Shown here: positions 42,895 to 54,142 of the stretch, one piece after another
Layout: every line of letters starts with the position of its first letter
Position numbering within the stretch: the first letter of the stretch is position 1
Assembly: GCA_023055425.1 (NCBI GenBank)
Contig: JALGPY010000004.1
Coordinates: forward strand, 112,571,504-112,635,503
Length of the DNA: 64,000 bases
Reading direction: 5' to 3'
From: Linanthus parryae
Taxonomy: Eukaryota > Streptophyta > Magnoliopsida > Ericales > Polemoniaceae
Translations under genes and position numbers: made by a program
Notes under the pieces: model-generated
Databases searched by the model: none
Seen by the model: only the letters and a program-made list of their open reading frames with translations
What the model was told of the DNA's origin: nothing

Positions 42895-44034
42895 TCATAT
42901 TTTTTGCTGAGCGTTCCTCCCCGCAAGAGAATGCAGGCTATCACTTTCAGTTGGAGCTGGTACCAGAAATATCCGAAACCTCTCGGACCCTCTTCTGAAA
43001 TTTTCATCATACTCCTCAATCATATGTTGAAAATCCTCCTCAGAACACACAGATATCAGTGGATCTAGATCCTCTCCTGGAAGCTGATACTTAATCTTGA
43101 AAACGTGATTGCACATCGCGGAGGTTTTCTTTTCAAGATCCCTAAAAGTCAAGTTGTTCTTTGCGATGGAAACAAGGTGTGTTTCTCCTCCAACATATCT
43201 AAGCTTCCCGTCATATGGTCGTGGCAATATTTTCCCCCCGAAGCTACACAAGAACTTCATCTTCTGATTTACAGACCCATCATAAGTTGTCTTCCCCGCG
43301 AGAGAATGCATGCTATCAATTCCAATTCGAACTACCAGAAACATCCGAAACATCTCAGAATCTCCTCTTCTGAAATCATCATCATACTCCTGAATCATAA
43401 TTTGAACATCCTCCTCGGAACACACAGTTATTAGTGCATCTAAATCCTCCCCTGGGAGCTGATACTTTATTTTGTGAATTTGATTGCAAATCGCTGAGGT
43501 TTCCTTTTGTAGATCGCTAAAAGTAAAGTGTTTCTTGATGGAAAGAATCTGTGTTTGGCCTCCAACATATGTAAGCTTCCCGTCACATGGCTGTGGCATT
43601 ATTCTCCCCCTGAAGCTGCACAGGATCTTGATATTTTCATCATAACCACATGAATGCTGGTGTGAATTAAAGTCCTTATCATCTTGTCTGGGTATAACCA
43701 CATGAGCATCAAAAGCCTTTTGCTCTGTTACTGCCGCATATGACCTCCTATGCACATAATCAAAAGTACTGGTACTGGTACTGGTTCCAGATGATTCAGA
43801 ATCTTTTCTTACCCAATGAAGCTGGTTGTTCTTTACTTGATCATATTCTGCTTCCTTTGGCTTTACCCCATCTTTATATTCTGCTTTCTTTGGCGGCTGA
43901 TGTTGCAGGTAATAACCAATTGTAGGTGGAGCAGGTAAGCCTCCTCCTCGACATCTGAAAAACCACCCTGGAGAGAACTCCTCACCAGTGTCCCGGTCTC
44001 TGAAAAACTCCGACTGTAGCATCACACCTAACAT
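42895..44034 (-). CDS. Double-PB1-domain protein (locus 3), intact ORF
   Basis: 379 codons from ATG 44034. The N-terminal 130 residues are low complexity (SSGTSTSTSTF at about 81-91) and include SYAAVTEQKAFDA. PB1 domain 1 spans about residues 134-235: KILCSFRGRIMPQPCDGKL, the TQILSIKKHFTFSDL block, [22 protein letters not shown]1 domain 2 spans about 258-358: KFLCSFGGKILPRPYDGKLR and [19 protein letters not shown]. Each has the N-terminal basic lysine (type II/B) and the acidic OPCA-like DLDALI-SEED stretch (type I/A), so either could bind PB1 partners head to tail. No kinase domain is attached, unlike plant Raf-like PB1 kinases. The frame stops at an A6 run (CAGCAAAAAATATGA); relatives continue with QYxVAVNGMGE-like sequence, present here in another frame. 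The real C-terminus may therefore be longer by splicing, or slightly truncated. Confidence 0.85.
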   Translation of the reverse strand: MLGVMLQSEFFRDRDTGEEFSPGWFFRCRGGGLPAPPTIGYYLQHQPPKKAEYKDGVKPKEAEYDQVKNNQLHWVRKDSESSGTSTSTSTFDYVHRRSYAAVTEQKAFDAHVVIPRQDDKDFNSHQHSCGYDENIKILCSFRGRIMPQPCDGKLTYVGGQTQILSIKKHFTFSDLQKETSAICNQIHKIKYQLPGEDLDALITVCSEEDVQIMIQEYDDDFRRGDSEMFRMFLVVRIGIDSMHSLAGKTTYDGSVNQKMKFLCSFGGKILPRPYDGKLRYVGGETHLVSIAKNNLTFRDLEKKTSAMCNHVFKIKYQLPGEDLDPLISVCSEEDFQHMIEEYDENFRRGSERFRIFLVPAPTESDSLHSLAGRNAQQKI

Positions 44035-44378
44035 CCCTACCCAGCCCCGTTAAAAATTAAGCTTTGCCTGTTTATTATTGCGCTGATATACTCTGAATTC
44101 TAGCACGGGGTGGTCTTTTAATACAAGTATTGCTTGGGACTCAAGTGTCGTGCCCAATACTAGTCCAACCTGTAGTAGAACGAAAACCTATTTCAAATAT
44201 CTTCTCGTTCACCTAATCCTTGTCGGAGACCCATTGCCTGCACAACCCTAGTAGTACTTCTATAAATACCCACATATAACATACACAACAACTCCTTCAC
44301 ACAACTTGTGATATAGTCCATCAACGATCATTGTAATCTCTCTCTCTCTCTGTATATTGAAGAAATCAAAAGAAGCAA
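44035..44378. other. 5' flank of PB1 locus 3
   Basis: TATTAAAAGACCACCCCGTGC (minus strand, about 44110-44130) aligns with the TATA region of the locus 2 promoter, but the USE is degraded to GTCCCAAGCAA. A CT microsatellite lies at 44338-44351. No other gene. Confidence 0.5.
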
Positions 44379-44816
44379 TGGAGGAAAACGGCGGACTATT
44401 CCATTGATCCAAAATCATGAAGAAGAAAAGGAACAGATCTAGGGTTTATACCCTCATTACAAAATGAAGAAATAAAAGGAAAAAAAACAGAAAATAACTA
44501 ATTGGGTAGCAATAGACCAATCATGACGTGCCACGCGTCAAAATCGAATCACTGCTGCCAACTCATATCAGAACGGTGATGTTCTAATAAGGACGGAAGA
44601 TTAACGTTAATTAAACAAGTTTAAGAGACTAAATGTGGACACGGCAGCACAAACGCTGTCGTTCCACTTAGGGAATTCAAAAGCAACATATAAAAGGAAA
44701 CAATGGCTGAGATTAAAAGCTTTATGTTCCATCGGACGGTAGCTGCTCCATCTTGCTTCATGTCACCAGTTTGGCATTGTTTGCAATTTGGTCCAGCTGC
44801 AAATCCATGAACTCCA
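44379..44816 (-). repeat. 3' LTR of copia D
   Basis: On the minus strand it starts TGGAGTTCATGG right after the polypurine tract TTGAGGGGGGATCT and ends GTTTTCCTCCA, about 438 bp. It contains GGGTATAAACCC (TATA-like). Confidence 0.7.
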
Positions 44817-46209
44817 AGATCCCCCCTCAAGTTGGTGTGTAGATCAAACGAACACCCCAACTTGGACAGCAAGAAATTGAAGACAGCGGGATGAAGGGGC
44901 TTAGTGAGTATATCAGCCAACTGGTGGGTGGTGGGAACATGATGAAGAAGAAAAACTTTCTTTTGTACCAAATCTCTGACTAAATGACAGTCCACATCAA
45001 CATGCTTAGTTTTGTCATGATAAACAGGATTAGTAGCCAATTGAAGAGCTGAGCTACTGTCACACAGAAGAATAGGAGTGCTGGGAAGAGAAATGCTCAA
45101 TTCATTCAAGAGATTGATGAACCACAATACCTCACAAGACGCAAAAGCTAAACTCCTGTATACTGACTCTGTAGAGCTCCTTGAAACCACTGACTGTTTC
45201 TTTGATCTCCAGGAAACCAGGGAGTTCCCAATATAAACTAGATAACCACTTGTGGACTTCCTTGTGTCAAGACACCCTGCCCAGTCAGCATCAGCATAAG
45301 CCACAAGGCTCATGGGAGAAGACGAGGCAAAGAAAATTCCCTGGGAAGGAGAATTCTTTACATATCTGAGAAGGTGGTGTACTGCTTTAAGATGAACTGC
45401 AGTAGGTTTGGCTACAAACTGTGAAAGCTTGTTGACTGCATATGTGATGTCAGGTCTGGAATTGCATAGATAGAGCAACTTTCCAACCAATTTTCTGTAG
45501 GTACCAATGTCTATTTCTGACAAAATATCTCCAACACCTGCTGCTAACTTGACCAAGGGGTCCATGGGCACAGATGCAGTCTTGCAATCTCCATACCACT
45601 TTCTTTCAAATGTATAAAGCAAATTTCCTCTGACATAGAGTAATGCCATTATCATTTCTTGCTATCTCAAAACCCAAGAAATATCTAAGATATCCTAAGT
45701 CTTTGAGCTGAAACTTGGAATATAAAACCTCTTTCAGAGAGTTCAAATGAGCAAGATTACTTCCTCCAAGCACTATGTCATCAACATAGACTAAAATGCA
45801 AGTAAAAACATCTGAGGAATGTTGCACAAACAAAGTGTAATCAGTTTTGCACTGAATGAAGCCCAAATCTAGCAGGGTGGAGGAGAACTTTACTGTACCA
45901 CTGTCTGGAAGCTTGTTAAAGGCCATATAAGGACTTCTTGAGATGACATACCAATTTAGTACTTGAGCAATTTGAAGTTGAGAGTGGAACATAGCCAGGA
46001 GGGAGGCTCATATAAACCTCTTCGTTTAGTTCTCCATGCAAAAAAGCATTATTAACATCCAATTGAAGTAGGTGCCAACCTTTGATGGCTGCAAGAGCAA
46101 GGAGACACTTCACTGTTGGAAACTTAGCCACTGGTGAGAAAGTCTCTGTGTAATCTATTCCTTCTGTTTGTGTATATCCTTTGGCAACTGTAGATAGTGC
46201 TTTCTGGGC
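44817..46209 (-). pseudogene. Copia D reverse transcriptase and RNase H remnant
   Basis: From about 46200 down on the minus strand: [47 protein letters not shown] then a TAA (about 45920) where copia elements have a lysine, CILVYVDDIVLGGSN (about 45790) and LKDLGYLRYFLGFEIA. A frame break follows near 45605. RNase H follows with SWRSKKQSVVSRSSTESVYR and TKHVDVDCHLVRDLVQ, reaching the polypurine tract. Everything upstream of the reverse transcriptase is cut off at 46209 by the Tat element; the other half would lie beyond that element, outside the window. Confidence 0.88.
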
Positions 46210-46815
46210 TGACACATCTTGGCCACGTGGCAACCATCCAGCACACCATATTGTGCTCCACACACACTGGATCACCAGCCGAGCTGATCCATGTGGGGGC
46301 TGCGAGACAGAGCCCTCGCATACCACTGCACGGGACTTGTAGGGACTTAGTGGTTTGGAGGCTAGAGTAAGTCCTGTCGCGTGCGAGCCAAGCCCGCGCG
46401 CGACCTTTAGTAACTGCTTTGAGAGATTTATGGCACGAGCTCCATAAACCCGGTCAATCCGGTCAAACCCGGTCAACCTCGTAACAGTTCCGATATTCGC
46501 GCATAACGTGCTATAACGGTCCCTATATATGAGGACGAACGTGCCGTTGTGGTTAAGCTAATTAAGCCGCCATTAATGGGCGCATTAACCACACTACAAC
46601 GGTCACGTTCCCTGCTATATATAGGACGTTAACCTTTCCATACAAAGGAGAACACACTTGCCATACGCGGAAGCTCTGCCAAACCTATGTCTCTCTCTCA
46701 GACATTACTACTGCCTTACTCTCTCCCTGCACACAACCCAACTCTTCCTGTGCTATCTCTGATCCTCTACATACGGTGTACACGGAGGTCTCCACTCCGG
46801 AATCTCTTGTGCACA
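46210..46815 (+). repeat. 5' LTR of Tat element 1
   Basis: Starts TGACACATCTTGGCCACGTG and ends CTTGTGCACA, about 606 bp, matching 59151-59758 with scattered differences. TATATATAG at about 46614 is a likely TATA box. Confidence 0.85.
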
Positions 46816-46818
46816 TTT

Positions 46819-46836
46819 TGGTGAACCCGACGTGAA
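46819..46836 (+). other. Primer-binding site of Tat element 1
   Basis: TGGTGAACCCGACGTGAA starts 3 bp after the LTR with the TGG expected opposite a tRNA CCA end; the tRNA species was not identified. The same sequence follows the LTR of element 2 at 59762. Confidence 0.65.
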
Positions 46837-46854
46837 CTTACCAACAAAAGCAAC

Positions 46855-49463
46855 CATGTCTCAGGAGGATGATATCAGCAACAGATTCCACCGAAACCGC
46901 CTCGGGAGAGGAGACCCGCCGTACTCCTACCACTCCCGGCGAGGCACCGACGCTAGAGTCCTTGGACGCCACTGTCCAAAGTCAGACGAAAGCTCTCAAA
47001 GCTCAGTCTGCGCAACTAGAACGGATCTTGGCCGTTCTGGGCACCCTTACGCCAAATCCTTCACCAGCCACTGCCGTCCCTCAAGGAGGAGGAGCCCCTA
47101 CCGCTCCGGGACTGGGAGTATCAACCACACCTCCCAACCATAATCTGCAGACTCCACCGGCGACTACGCAGCTGCCTTCAATTCAGGGGTCAACAGCTCA
47201 GATGTTGCCTCTCAATGCTCACACTCCTCAGCCTTCGGCTTTGGCATCTAACCCGGCTTCGCAGTACCCCTTACCTCCTCCAACAGCGATCTGGGGTAAT
47301 GCGAGCAGCCAATATGTGCCCAATCCTTCGGCGGCGTACGTGTCGCCTCCGCCTACGGCAGCCCCTCCTTCAGCTACCGAGGGAAGCATTCCAGAATGCA
47401 TGACGTCTCTGCAGAAGCGCATGGACACTATTCTGGCTCACCAGTCATTCGCGGATACCATTATCCCGAAGCTAGACAACGATCCACCCATCCCACGATA
47501 GATCTATCTCATGCCTAACCCGGCGGGGTACAAGGCTCCTAAATGGGACAAGTTCGAGGATGTCAACGGAAACGCTCATGAGCATGTCATGCGTTTCATC
47601 GATGTCATGGGACCATACGGAGCCGATCCCAAATTACTGATGCGAGAGTTCCTGAAATCTCTGGGGAACGTAGCGTACAAGTGGTACCGAACGTTGGAAG
47701 CCGGATCCGTGAAGACTTGGGACGACATGGTCCAGAAGTTCTATACCAAGTTCTTCCAGATGGAAGAAAAGGTTACGATGATCCATCTCTCGCGGATGTA
47801 TCAGAAGCGCGAAGAGGACGGGATCACTTTCATTAAGAAATTTAGGGCGAAGTCCTTGGAGTGCAAAGATCCAATGCTCGAAAGCCGGCTCGTAGAGATA
47901 TGTCTGCAGTGCATGCGAGATGAATACAAAGGTATGCTCATCAATTTGCAAACACCTACGTTTTCAAAGCTCATTGAATGCACCAAGAACATCGAGCCCA
48001 TAGTAGAGAGACAGAAAAAGAAGAACGCCCCGGAGCGATCTTCGAGTGGCACCACCTACAAAATCGGAAGGTTCAGCTACAAGAGGGGACGCGAAGCCGA
48101 GGTCAATACAGTTTCACCCCAGAAGCAGGCAAAGGTGGTGGACTTCGACGTACCACCTCTGCCATGTTCGGTAGAGGACGCAAGCGATCTCTGCAGGCAA
48201 TGGCGCAAGGACGGTGTCCTGCCGCCGCTCGAGAAGGTACCCTCCAAGGAGATGGTGAGGGACCCGAAGTGGTGCGAGTACCACGGCAAGGTCATGCATC
48301 CTACAGCGGAATGTAGGAAGCTCAGGATTGTATTCAATCAAAAGATTAAGAACGGCGAGCTGATCGTCAGCGATCATAGGAAGGATGTGCGCAACAATCC
48401 GCTTCCTGCTCATGCGGAGCAAGGCTCGAAAGGGAAAGAGGTCGCCATGATCTCGATTGTAGACTTGGAAGAAGTCGCAGAGGATAGTCTACCCATCATC
48501 GCCGAGGTCCATGAAGACGAAGACTACAGCATGGACACAGAGGATGAACGTGCCGACCGGATGAAGAGGTCGCACGGCTTCAGCAGATTCTTCGACGAGA
48601 TGAACTTCTCGGAGAAATTCCGGACAGAAATGACGAAAGCGATCTTAAGGATAGCAGAGGACTACGAGGAGGATCTTGTAGTCTCCAACGGGAAAGTAAT
48701 CAGGGCGTCTCGCTCAACGGAAAGGATCATGACCTTTTCCGCCAGCGACAAAAAGACAGATGCGAGTCACCAGAGGCCTCTCTATGTGACGGCCATCGTC
48801 AACGGCGTCGAGTTCAAAAGAGCATTCGTCGATGGAGGAGCAGCAGTCAACGTTGTTTCGCTCCACACACTGAAGCTAGCAGGGATCCCCGAGCACAAGA
48901 TCGTCAGGCGTCCATCTCCGCTGATGGGATTCGGAAGCGACTCTAGAATGACGATCGGATGGATCCGCCTGGGCGTTCAGATTGGCAAAATCAAGTGCTC
49001 AGCGAAATTCTACGTCATAGACGCGAACACTACGTATCACATGATTATAGGTCGAGCCTGGATTCATCGCTTCAACGCGGTTCCTTCAACGGCTCACCAG
49101 GTTATGAAAGCTATCTGGAACGACAGAATAGTTGAGATACCGGCTTCGACAAATCCATTCAACTTGGATGAAGCACATCTCAGCGAGGCGGTGTGGTTCA
49201 CCGAGATGGCGGACGAGCAAACACCCGGACCATTCAATCCTACTCCTTTACCTCTATGGGAGGATATCAAGGATCAGTCACCAGCGGGAGTAATGGTGAC
49301 AAGACAAGATGCCAAGGAAAAGCCGCCCACACGCGAAGAGGCACCACGGATCGCGTACCAGCGAAAGAGTGTGTATACACTAAAGCGAATTGCAAATCAT
49401 GACCCCGAAGGCAAGGAAATAGAGAGTTTCTACGCCAATGGGAAGAAGTGCTATCGCATATGA
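46855..49463 (+). pseudogene. Tat element 1 gag-protease
   Basis: ATG 46855 starts MSQEDDISN, then a 5-bp deletion relative to element 2 (about 46885) shifts the frame. The main frame from 46869 has a proline-rich region. At 47499 a TAG replaces the GAG of element 2 (PPIPR-stop-IYLMPNPAGYK). The capsid part (about 47560-48000) includes MREFLKSLGNVAYKWYRTLE and WDDMVQKFYTKFFQMEEKV. Protease lies near 48780-49080 with RAFVDGGAAVNVVSLHTLKL (active site DGG). The frame ends YANGKKCYRI-TGA at 49461, a stop shared with element 2. Confidence 0.87.
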
Positions 49464-52400
49464 AGGTGCGCGGGGATGTCCTCACACGGGCACGGGGATA
49501 TCCCTGAGCAAATCAATCAAATTGAGCAGATCACGGTAACGAAAGAGCCAATGCCGAGCACTCCAGACGAGAAGCTCAAAGAAGCACCTGAATGCATGGA
49601 AGATAGGCCCAGACCACAAAAGCAAGAGCTAAAGGAAGTGTTCCTCAGCCCGAACGAGGAAAAGAAGAGGCCAGTCTTTCTAAGTGTAGACCTCACAAGC
49701 GAGGAGGAGCAAGGACCGCTACAACTCCTAACTGAATACAAGGATGTGTTCGCATGGGAGTACGATGAGATGCCAGGTCTGGATACAAGCATCACCATGC
49801 ACCGTTTAGACATCATTCCAGGGTCGAAACCGGTAAAGCAGAGCACAAGAAGCTTCAGGCCGGAGCTTAACGTGAAGATCAAACAGGAGATTGTCAAACT
49901 CCTGGATGCCAAGTTCATAGAGCCGAATCATCATCCCACATGGCTGGCCAACATTGTGCCAGTGGTAAAGAAGAACGGACAGCTTCGCATCTGTGTGGAG
50001 TTCCGGGATCTCAATCGTTTCTGCCCAAAGGACGATTTTCCACTGCCCGACATCGATTTGCTTATCGATTCAACAGCGGGCCACCGCATGTTCAGTTTCA
50101 TGGACGGCTTCAGCGGGTACAACCAGATCAAGATGGACCCCGAGGATGCGCGGAAAACTGCATTCATCACTCCGGTGGGGGTGTTCAACTACACGGTAAT
50201 GCCGTTCGGTCTAAAAAACGCGGGTGCGACCTATCAGCGAGCCATGATGGCCCTGTTCCACGATATGATGCACAAAGAGGTGGAGTTCTATATGGATGAC
50301 CTTGTAGTCAAATCCAAACAGGAAGCAGATCACCTCGCAGATTTACGAAAGGTGTTCAATAGATGTAGACGCTTTCAGCTGAAGATGAATCCTATGAAAT
50401 GCGCATTTGGGGTAACATTTGGTAAGTTCTTGGGATGCGTGGTTCATCGCCAAGGAATCGAGCCTGACCCTGCGAAAGTATCAGCCATCACTGGCATGAC
50501 GCCGCCCCATAACCAAAGTGCCTTGAAAACATTCTTGGGAAAGCTATCATATCTGTGAAGATTCATCCCAGCAATTGCCGAAGTCACCTGCTGTTTCAAT
50601 GCCCTTCTCAAGAAAGATTCCGTATCCAGCTGGACTCCAGAGCACGAAGCTGCGTTCGAAAAGCTGAGGGATCTGCTGACGTCTTCAAAAATAATGATCG
50701 CACCTCAACTGGGATCACCGCTTCTGCTATATCTGACGTCCACAAGGAGATCCATAGGAGCACTCTTGGCTCAGGAATACGAAGGCCAAGAGAGGCCTAT
50801 CTACTACATCTTTCGCATTGTGCAGCCTGCTGAATCAAGGTACACAGACATCGAACGTCATTGCCTTGCCTTGTTCTTTGTGATAGAGAAGTTGAAACAC
50901 TATTTTGCATCACACAAAGTGGTTGTGGTCACCAAGAGCGATCCTATACGATATCTGCTAACTCACACTACTCCTGGAGGGAGATTGGCGAAATGGTACA
51001 TGACCATATCCCAGTACGATATCACATGCGTGCGACCGCGAGCGATCAAGTCGCAGGCGGTAGCGGATCTGTTGGCACAGTTCCCCGATAACAGCCACGA
51101 GCCCGTGATCGAAGAAGAGCTCGAAGGCCCTGAAATCTATGCAATCGACGTGCCCTATTGGACGCTCCACTTCGACGGCTCGTCAACAAGGAAAGGTGGA
51201 GGCATTGGGATAGTCTTGACCAAGCCAGATGGAGAGGTCATACAGATGTCTGCCAAGCTCAACTTCGCAGTCACAAACAATGAAGCAGAATATGAGGCTC
51301 TCATTGCGGGGCTCCGTGCGGCGAAAGCTTTGGAAGTAAGCAATCTGACGGTTATGGGAGACTCCAAGTTGATCGTCAAGCAAGCCTCGGGCGAGTACGG
51401 TTTGAAGGAGATTAACCTTCTGTCTTACCGCACCCTAGTACAAAAGCTGGTACAGCAATTCTGCGATGTGAGATACGAGCACAAGCCCCGAGCAGACAAT
51501 AGGCATGCAGATGCTTTGGCAACCTTGGGATCCAAGGTCAGTACAGACAAATGTCCCGCAAGGATCTCGATCGAAGTGCGAACATCGTCAGCATTGACAG
51601 AAAATCCGTGCGACGACGAACACATGGATGATTCGGACTGGAGGAAAGCATTCTTACAAGCTATCGCAGAAGGCACAAGCAGTGAAAGCTGGGCACTCAC
51701 AAAATGGTATTGCATACATGACAACACCCTTTACTACAAGGGTCCTGGCGGAATACTCATGCGATGCGTCTCCGAGCAAGAGGGACAGCTATTGCTAGAA
51801 AAGATTCACCAACATGCTTGCGGAGAAAGTGAGGTGTCAATCTATCGAAAGGCTCAGAGATATGGCATTCATTGGCCAGACATGTCAGCAGCTGCGGCCC
51901 TGATACAGGGGAAGTGCAAAAGTTGTGCACTAATCAAAGATTCTCTACTCATCGCTCTAACCGATGATGACACAGATTGGAGGAAGCCGCTCTTTGACTT
52001 TCTCACTCAGGACACCGTGCCTGAATCGAGAAAAGAAGCTGAGAAGTTCAAGAGGAAAGCATCCCGATATGTGGTGCAGGGGGACTTGCTTTGGCGAAGA
52101 GGTCATGAGGGCAACTTGCTGCGATGTCTAGACGGCAGAGAAGCACAAGAAGTCATGGACCTTTCTCATCAGGCGGAACACCAAGGAGGTGCGAAATTAT
52201 GCAGGCAGCTCCTCTCAATTGGATATTTCTGGCCCACGATGGAGGCTGATTGCCGCACCAAAGTATGACGCTGCCAGAAGTGCCAATTCAAAGGAAACCT
52301 AGTGCACGCTCCCGCTGTGGATCTACATGCATTGGGAACGCCATGGCCATTTTATACATGGGCTCTAGACTTCATTGGTCCCATTCGACCAACTTCGCAC

Positions 52401-53195
52401 GGGAATCATTTTATTCTCACCGCAACTGAGCTATTTACCAAATGGGTGGAGACAATACCATTAAAGAAGGCAAACGCGCTAGCTGTGGTCAACTTCATCC
52501 AAGAAAACATCATATGCAGGTTCGGAATTCCAAACACCATTCTTTCAGATAATGGTACTCCTTTTGTTAATCGCCAGGTAGCTGTGAAGTTAGCAGAGTA
52601 CAATATCAGGCAGATATGTTCTACCCCTTATTACCCGAAGGGGAACGGACAAGCCGAAGCGACCAACAAAACGCTGTTGAGAATCTTGAGCAAGATGGTC
52701 GCAGATGACCACAAGAAGTGGGTCGACTCTCTAAGCATAGCTCTGTGGGCTTACCGCACTTCTCCAAGGACACCCACGGGGGCCTCACCATTCCTACTAT
52801 GCTATGGGGCCGAGGCCGTGGTACCTGCGGAGGTGAGAGTCAATTCGGCAAGGTTAGCCTTTCACGCACTCTACGAAAATCAACGTGATCATGACTTGGT
52901 CTTGCTGGAGGAAAAGCGAGAACAAGCTAAGAGGACCAATAAGCGGTATCAAGAAAGGATCGCTCGTGCTTACAATAAGACGGTCCAGCGAAGAGATTTC
53001 GCAGTTGGAGATTTGGTCCTGCGCGCATCCGACCACTGCATGCGAGAAGCGGCTCACCCAAAGTTCGCAGCCAATTAGGAAGGACCCTTCGAAGTCACAG
53101 AAGTCTTCGACAGTGGCTACTGCAGCATACGAAGGTTGCACGGTACGACCTCAACCCCGAGTTCAGTCAACATGCGCTGGATTAAGAAGTACTAT
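49464..53195 (+). pseudogene. Tat element 1 pol (reverse transcriptase, two RNases H, integrase)
   Basis: Same frame as gag-pro after the TGA. Reverse transcriptase: RICVEFRDLNRFCPKDDFPL, MPFGLKNAGATYQRAMM and EFYMDDLVVKSK (about 50290). Lesions: TGA at 50556 where element 2 has CGG, and a frame break at about 50560-50690. RT-RNase H follows (YTDIERHCLALFFVIEKLKH, about 50845). The archaeal-type RNase H is at about 51160-51540 (WTLHFDGSSTRKGGGIGIVL, NNEAEYEALIAGLRAAK). Two integrase zinc-binding modules (about 51800-51945 and 52165-52290) precede the core (WALDFIGPIRP, LSDNGTPFVNRQ, YYPKGNGQAEATNKTLLRI). Further stops: TGA at 52266 and TAG at 53076. The C-terminal end is RWIKKYYP near 53195. 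Confidence 0.9.
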
Positions 53196-53424
53196 CCCTG
53201 ACTTCTCTCATTTCATACGTTTTATTATAACGTCGCTTAATCTCTTGTATGGCTACGATTTACACAATCTCCTCTCCCATATGAGAGGATTGTAATCTCA
53301 TCTCTCCCATACGAGAGCATTATAATAAGATAATTCTCCCAAATGAGAACTTCATATTTCTGGATGTCAATTTTGCTTCATTTTAGTTTGTTATAACTGT
53401 TAACGGTGAGCTATCCACCACAAC
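53196..53424. repeat. Short hairpin repeats after Tat integrase
   Basis: Three imperfect palindromes in a row: CCTCTCCCATATGAGAGG, CTCTCCCATACGAGAG and TTCTCCCAAATGAGAA (about 53270-53353). Non-coding; possibly a replication or RNA-processing structure. Confidence 0.6.
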
Positions 53425-54142
53425 AACAATCTACGCAAATGCGATCTTAATTGATCATCTAAGCCTATCCGCCGTGATAGCAGCCTACGCAAATGCGATC
53501 TTAATTGATCATCTAAGCCTATCCGCCGTGATAGCAGCCTAGACAAATGCGATCTTAATTGATCATCTAAGCCTATCTGCCATGATAGCAGCCTACACAT
53601 GCGATCTTAACTGATCGTCTAAGCCTATCTGCCATGATAGCAGCCTATACAAATGCGATCTTACCTGATCATCTAAGCCTATCTGTCATGATAGCAGCCT
53701 ATGCAAACGCGATCTTAATTGATCATCTAAGCCTATCTGTCATGATAGCAGCCCACGCAAACGCGATCTTAATTGATCATTTAAGCCTATCTGTTACGAT
53801 AGCAGCCTATGTAAATGCGATCTTAATTGATCCTCCAAGCCTATCTGTCACGATAGCAGCCTATGCAAAACGATCTTAATTGATCTTCTAAAGCCTATCT
53901 GCTACGATAGCAACTCATGCGAAAAACGATCTTAATTGATCTTCCAAAACCTATCTGCCACGTTAGCGATATATGCGTAACGTGATCATAAAACAATCTT
54001 TCAGGCCTATCTGCCGTTATAGCAGCGTTATACGAATGCGATCTAAAATTCGTACTCAAGCCTATCTATTGAGATAGCAACATCATGCAAAAATGAGCTC
54101 AAGTAATCTGCAAAGAATCTATCTGATGTGATAGTACTTACA
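53425..54142. repeat. 54-bp tandem repeat array
   Basis: About thirteen units. Starts of GCGATCTTAATTGATC at 53441, 53495 and 53549 show an exact 54-bp period at first; later units drift by a few bases. Each unit contains the near-palindrome GATCTTAATTGATC and GCCTATCTGCCATGATAGCA. Because 54 is a multiple of three the array is open in some frames on both strands, but the deduced 18-residue repeats look incidental. It lies between pol and the antisense gene. Confidence 0.9.

Noticed and set aside
46124..46476. Minus-strand frame through the Tat LTR into the copia D reverse transcriptase
   Set aside because: Chance read-through of an LTR-copia junction; only the part below 46210 is copia coding.
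49940..50299. Alternative-frame ORFs inside the Tat reverse transcriptase
   Set aside because: They are shadows of the well-supported pol frame.
53634..53879. An 81-codon ORF with 18-residue repeats
   Set aside because: The open frame follows from the 54-bp period; both strands are open and no start context or homology is seen.
53425..54142. Regular repeats considered as a CRISPR array
   Set aside because: The whole 54-bp unit repeats, with no unique spacers, inside a plant retrotransposon; it is a simple tandem repeat.
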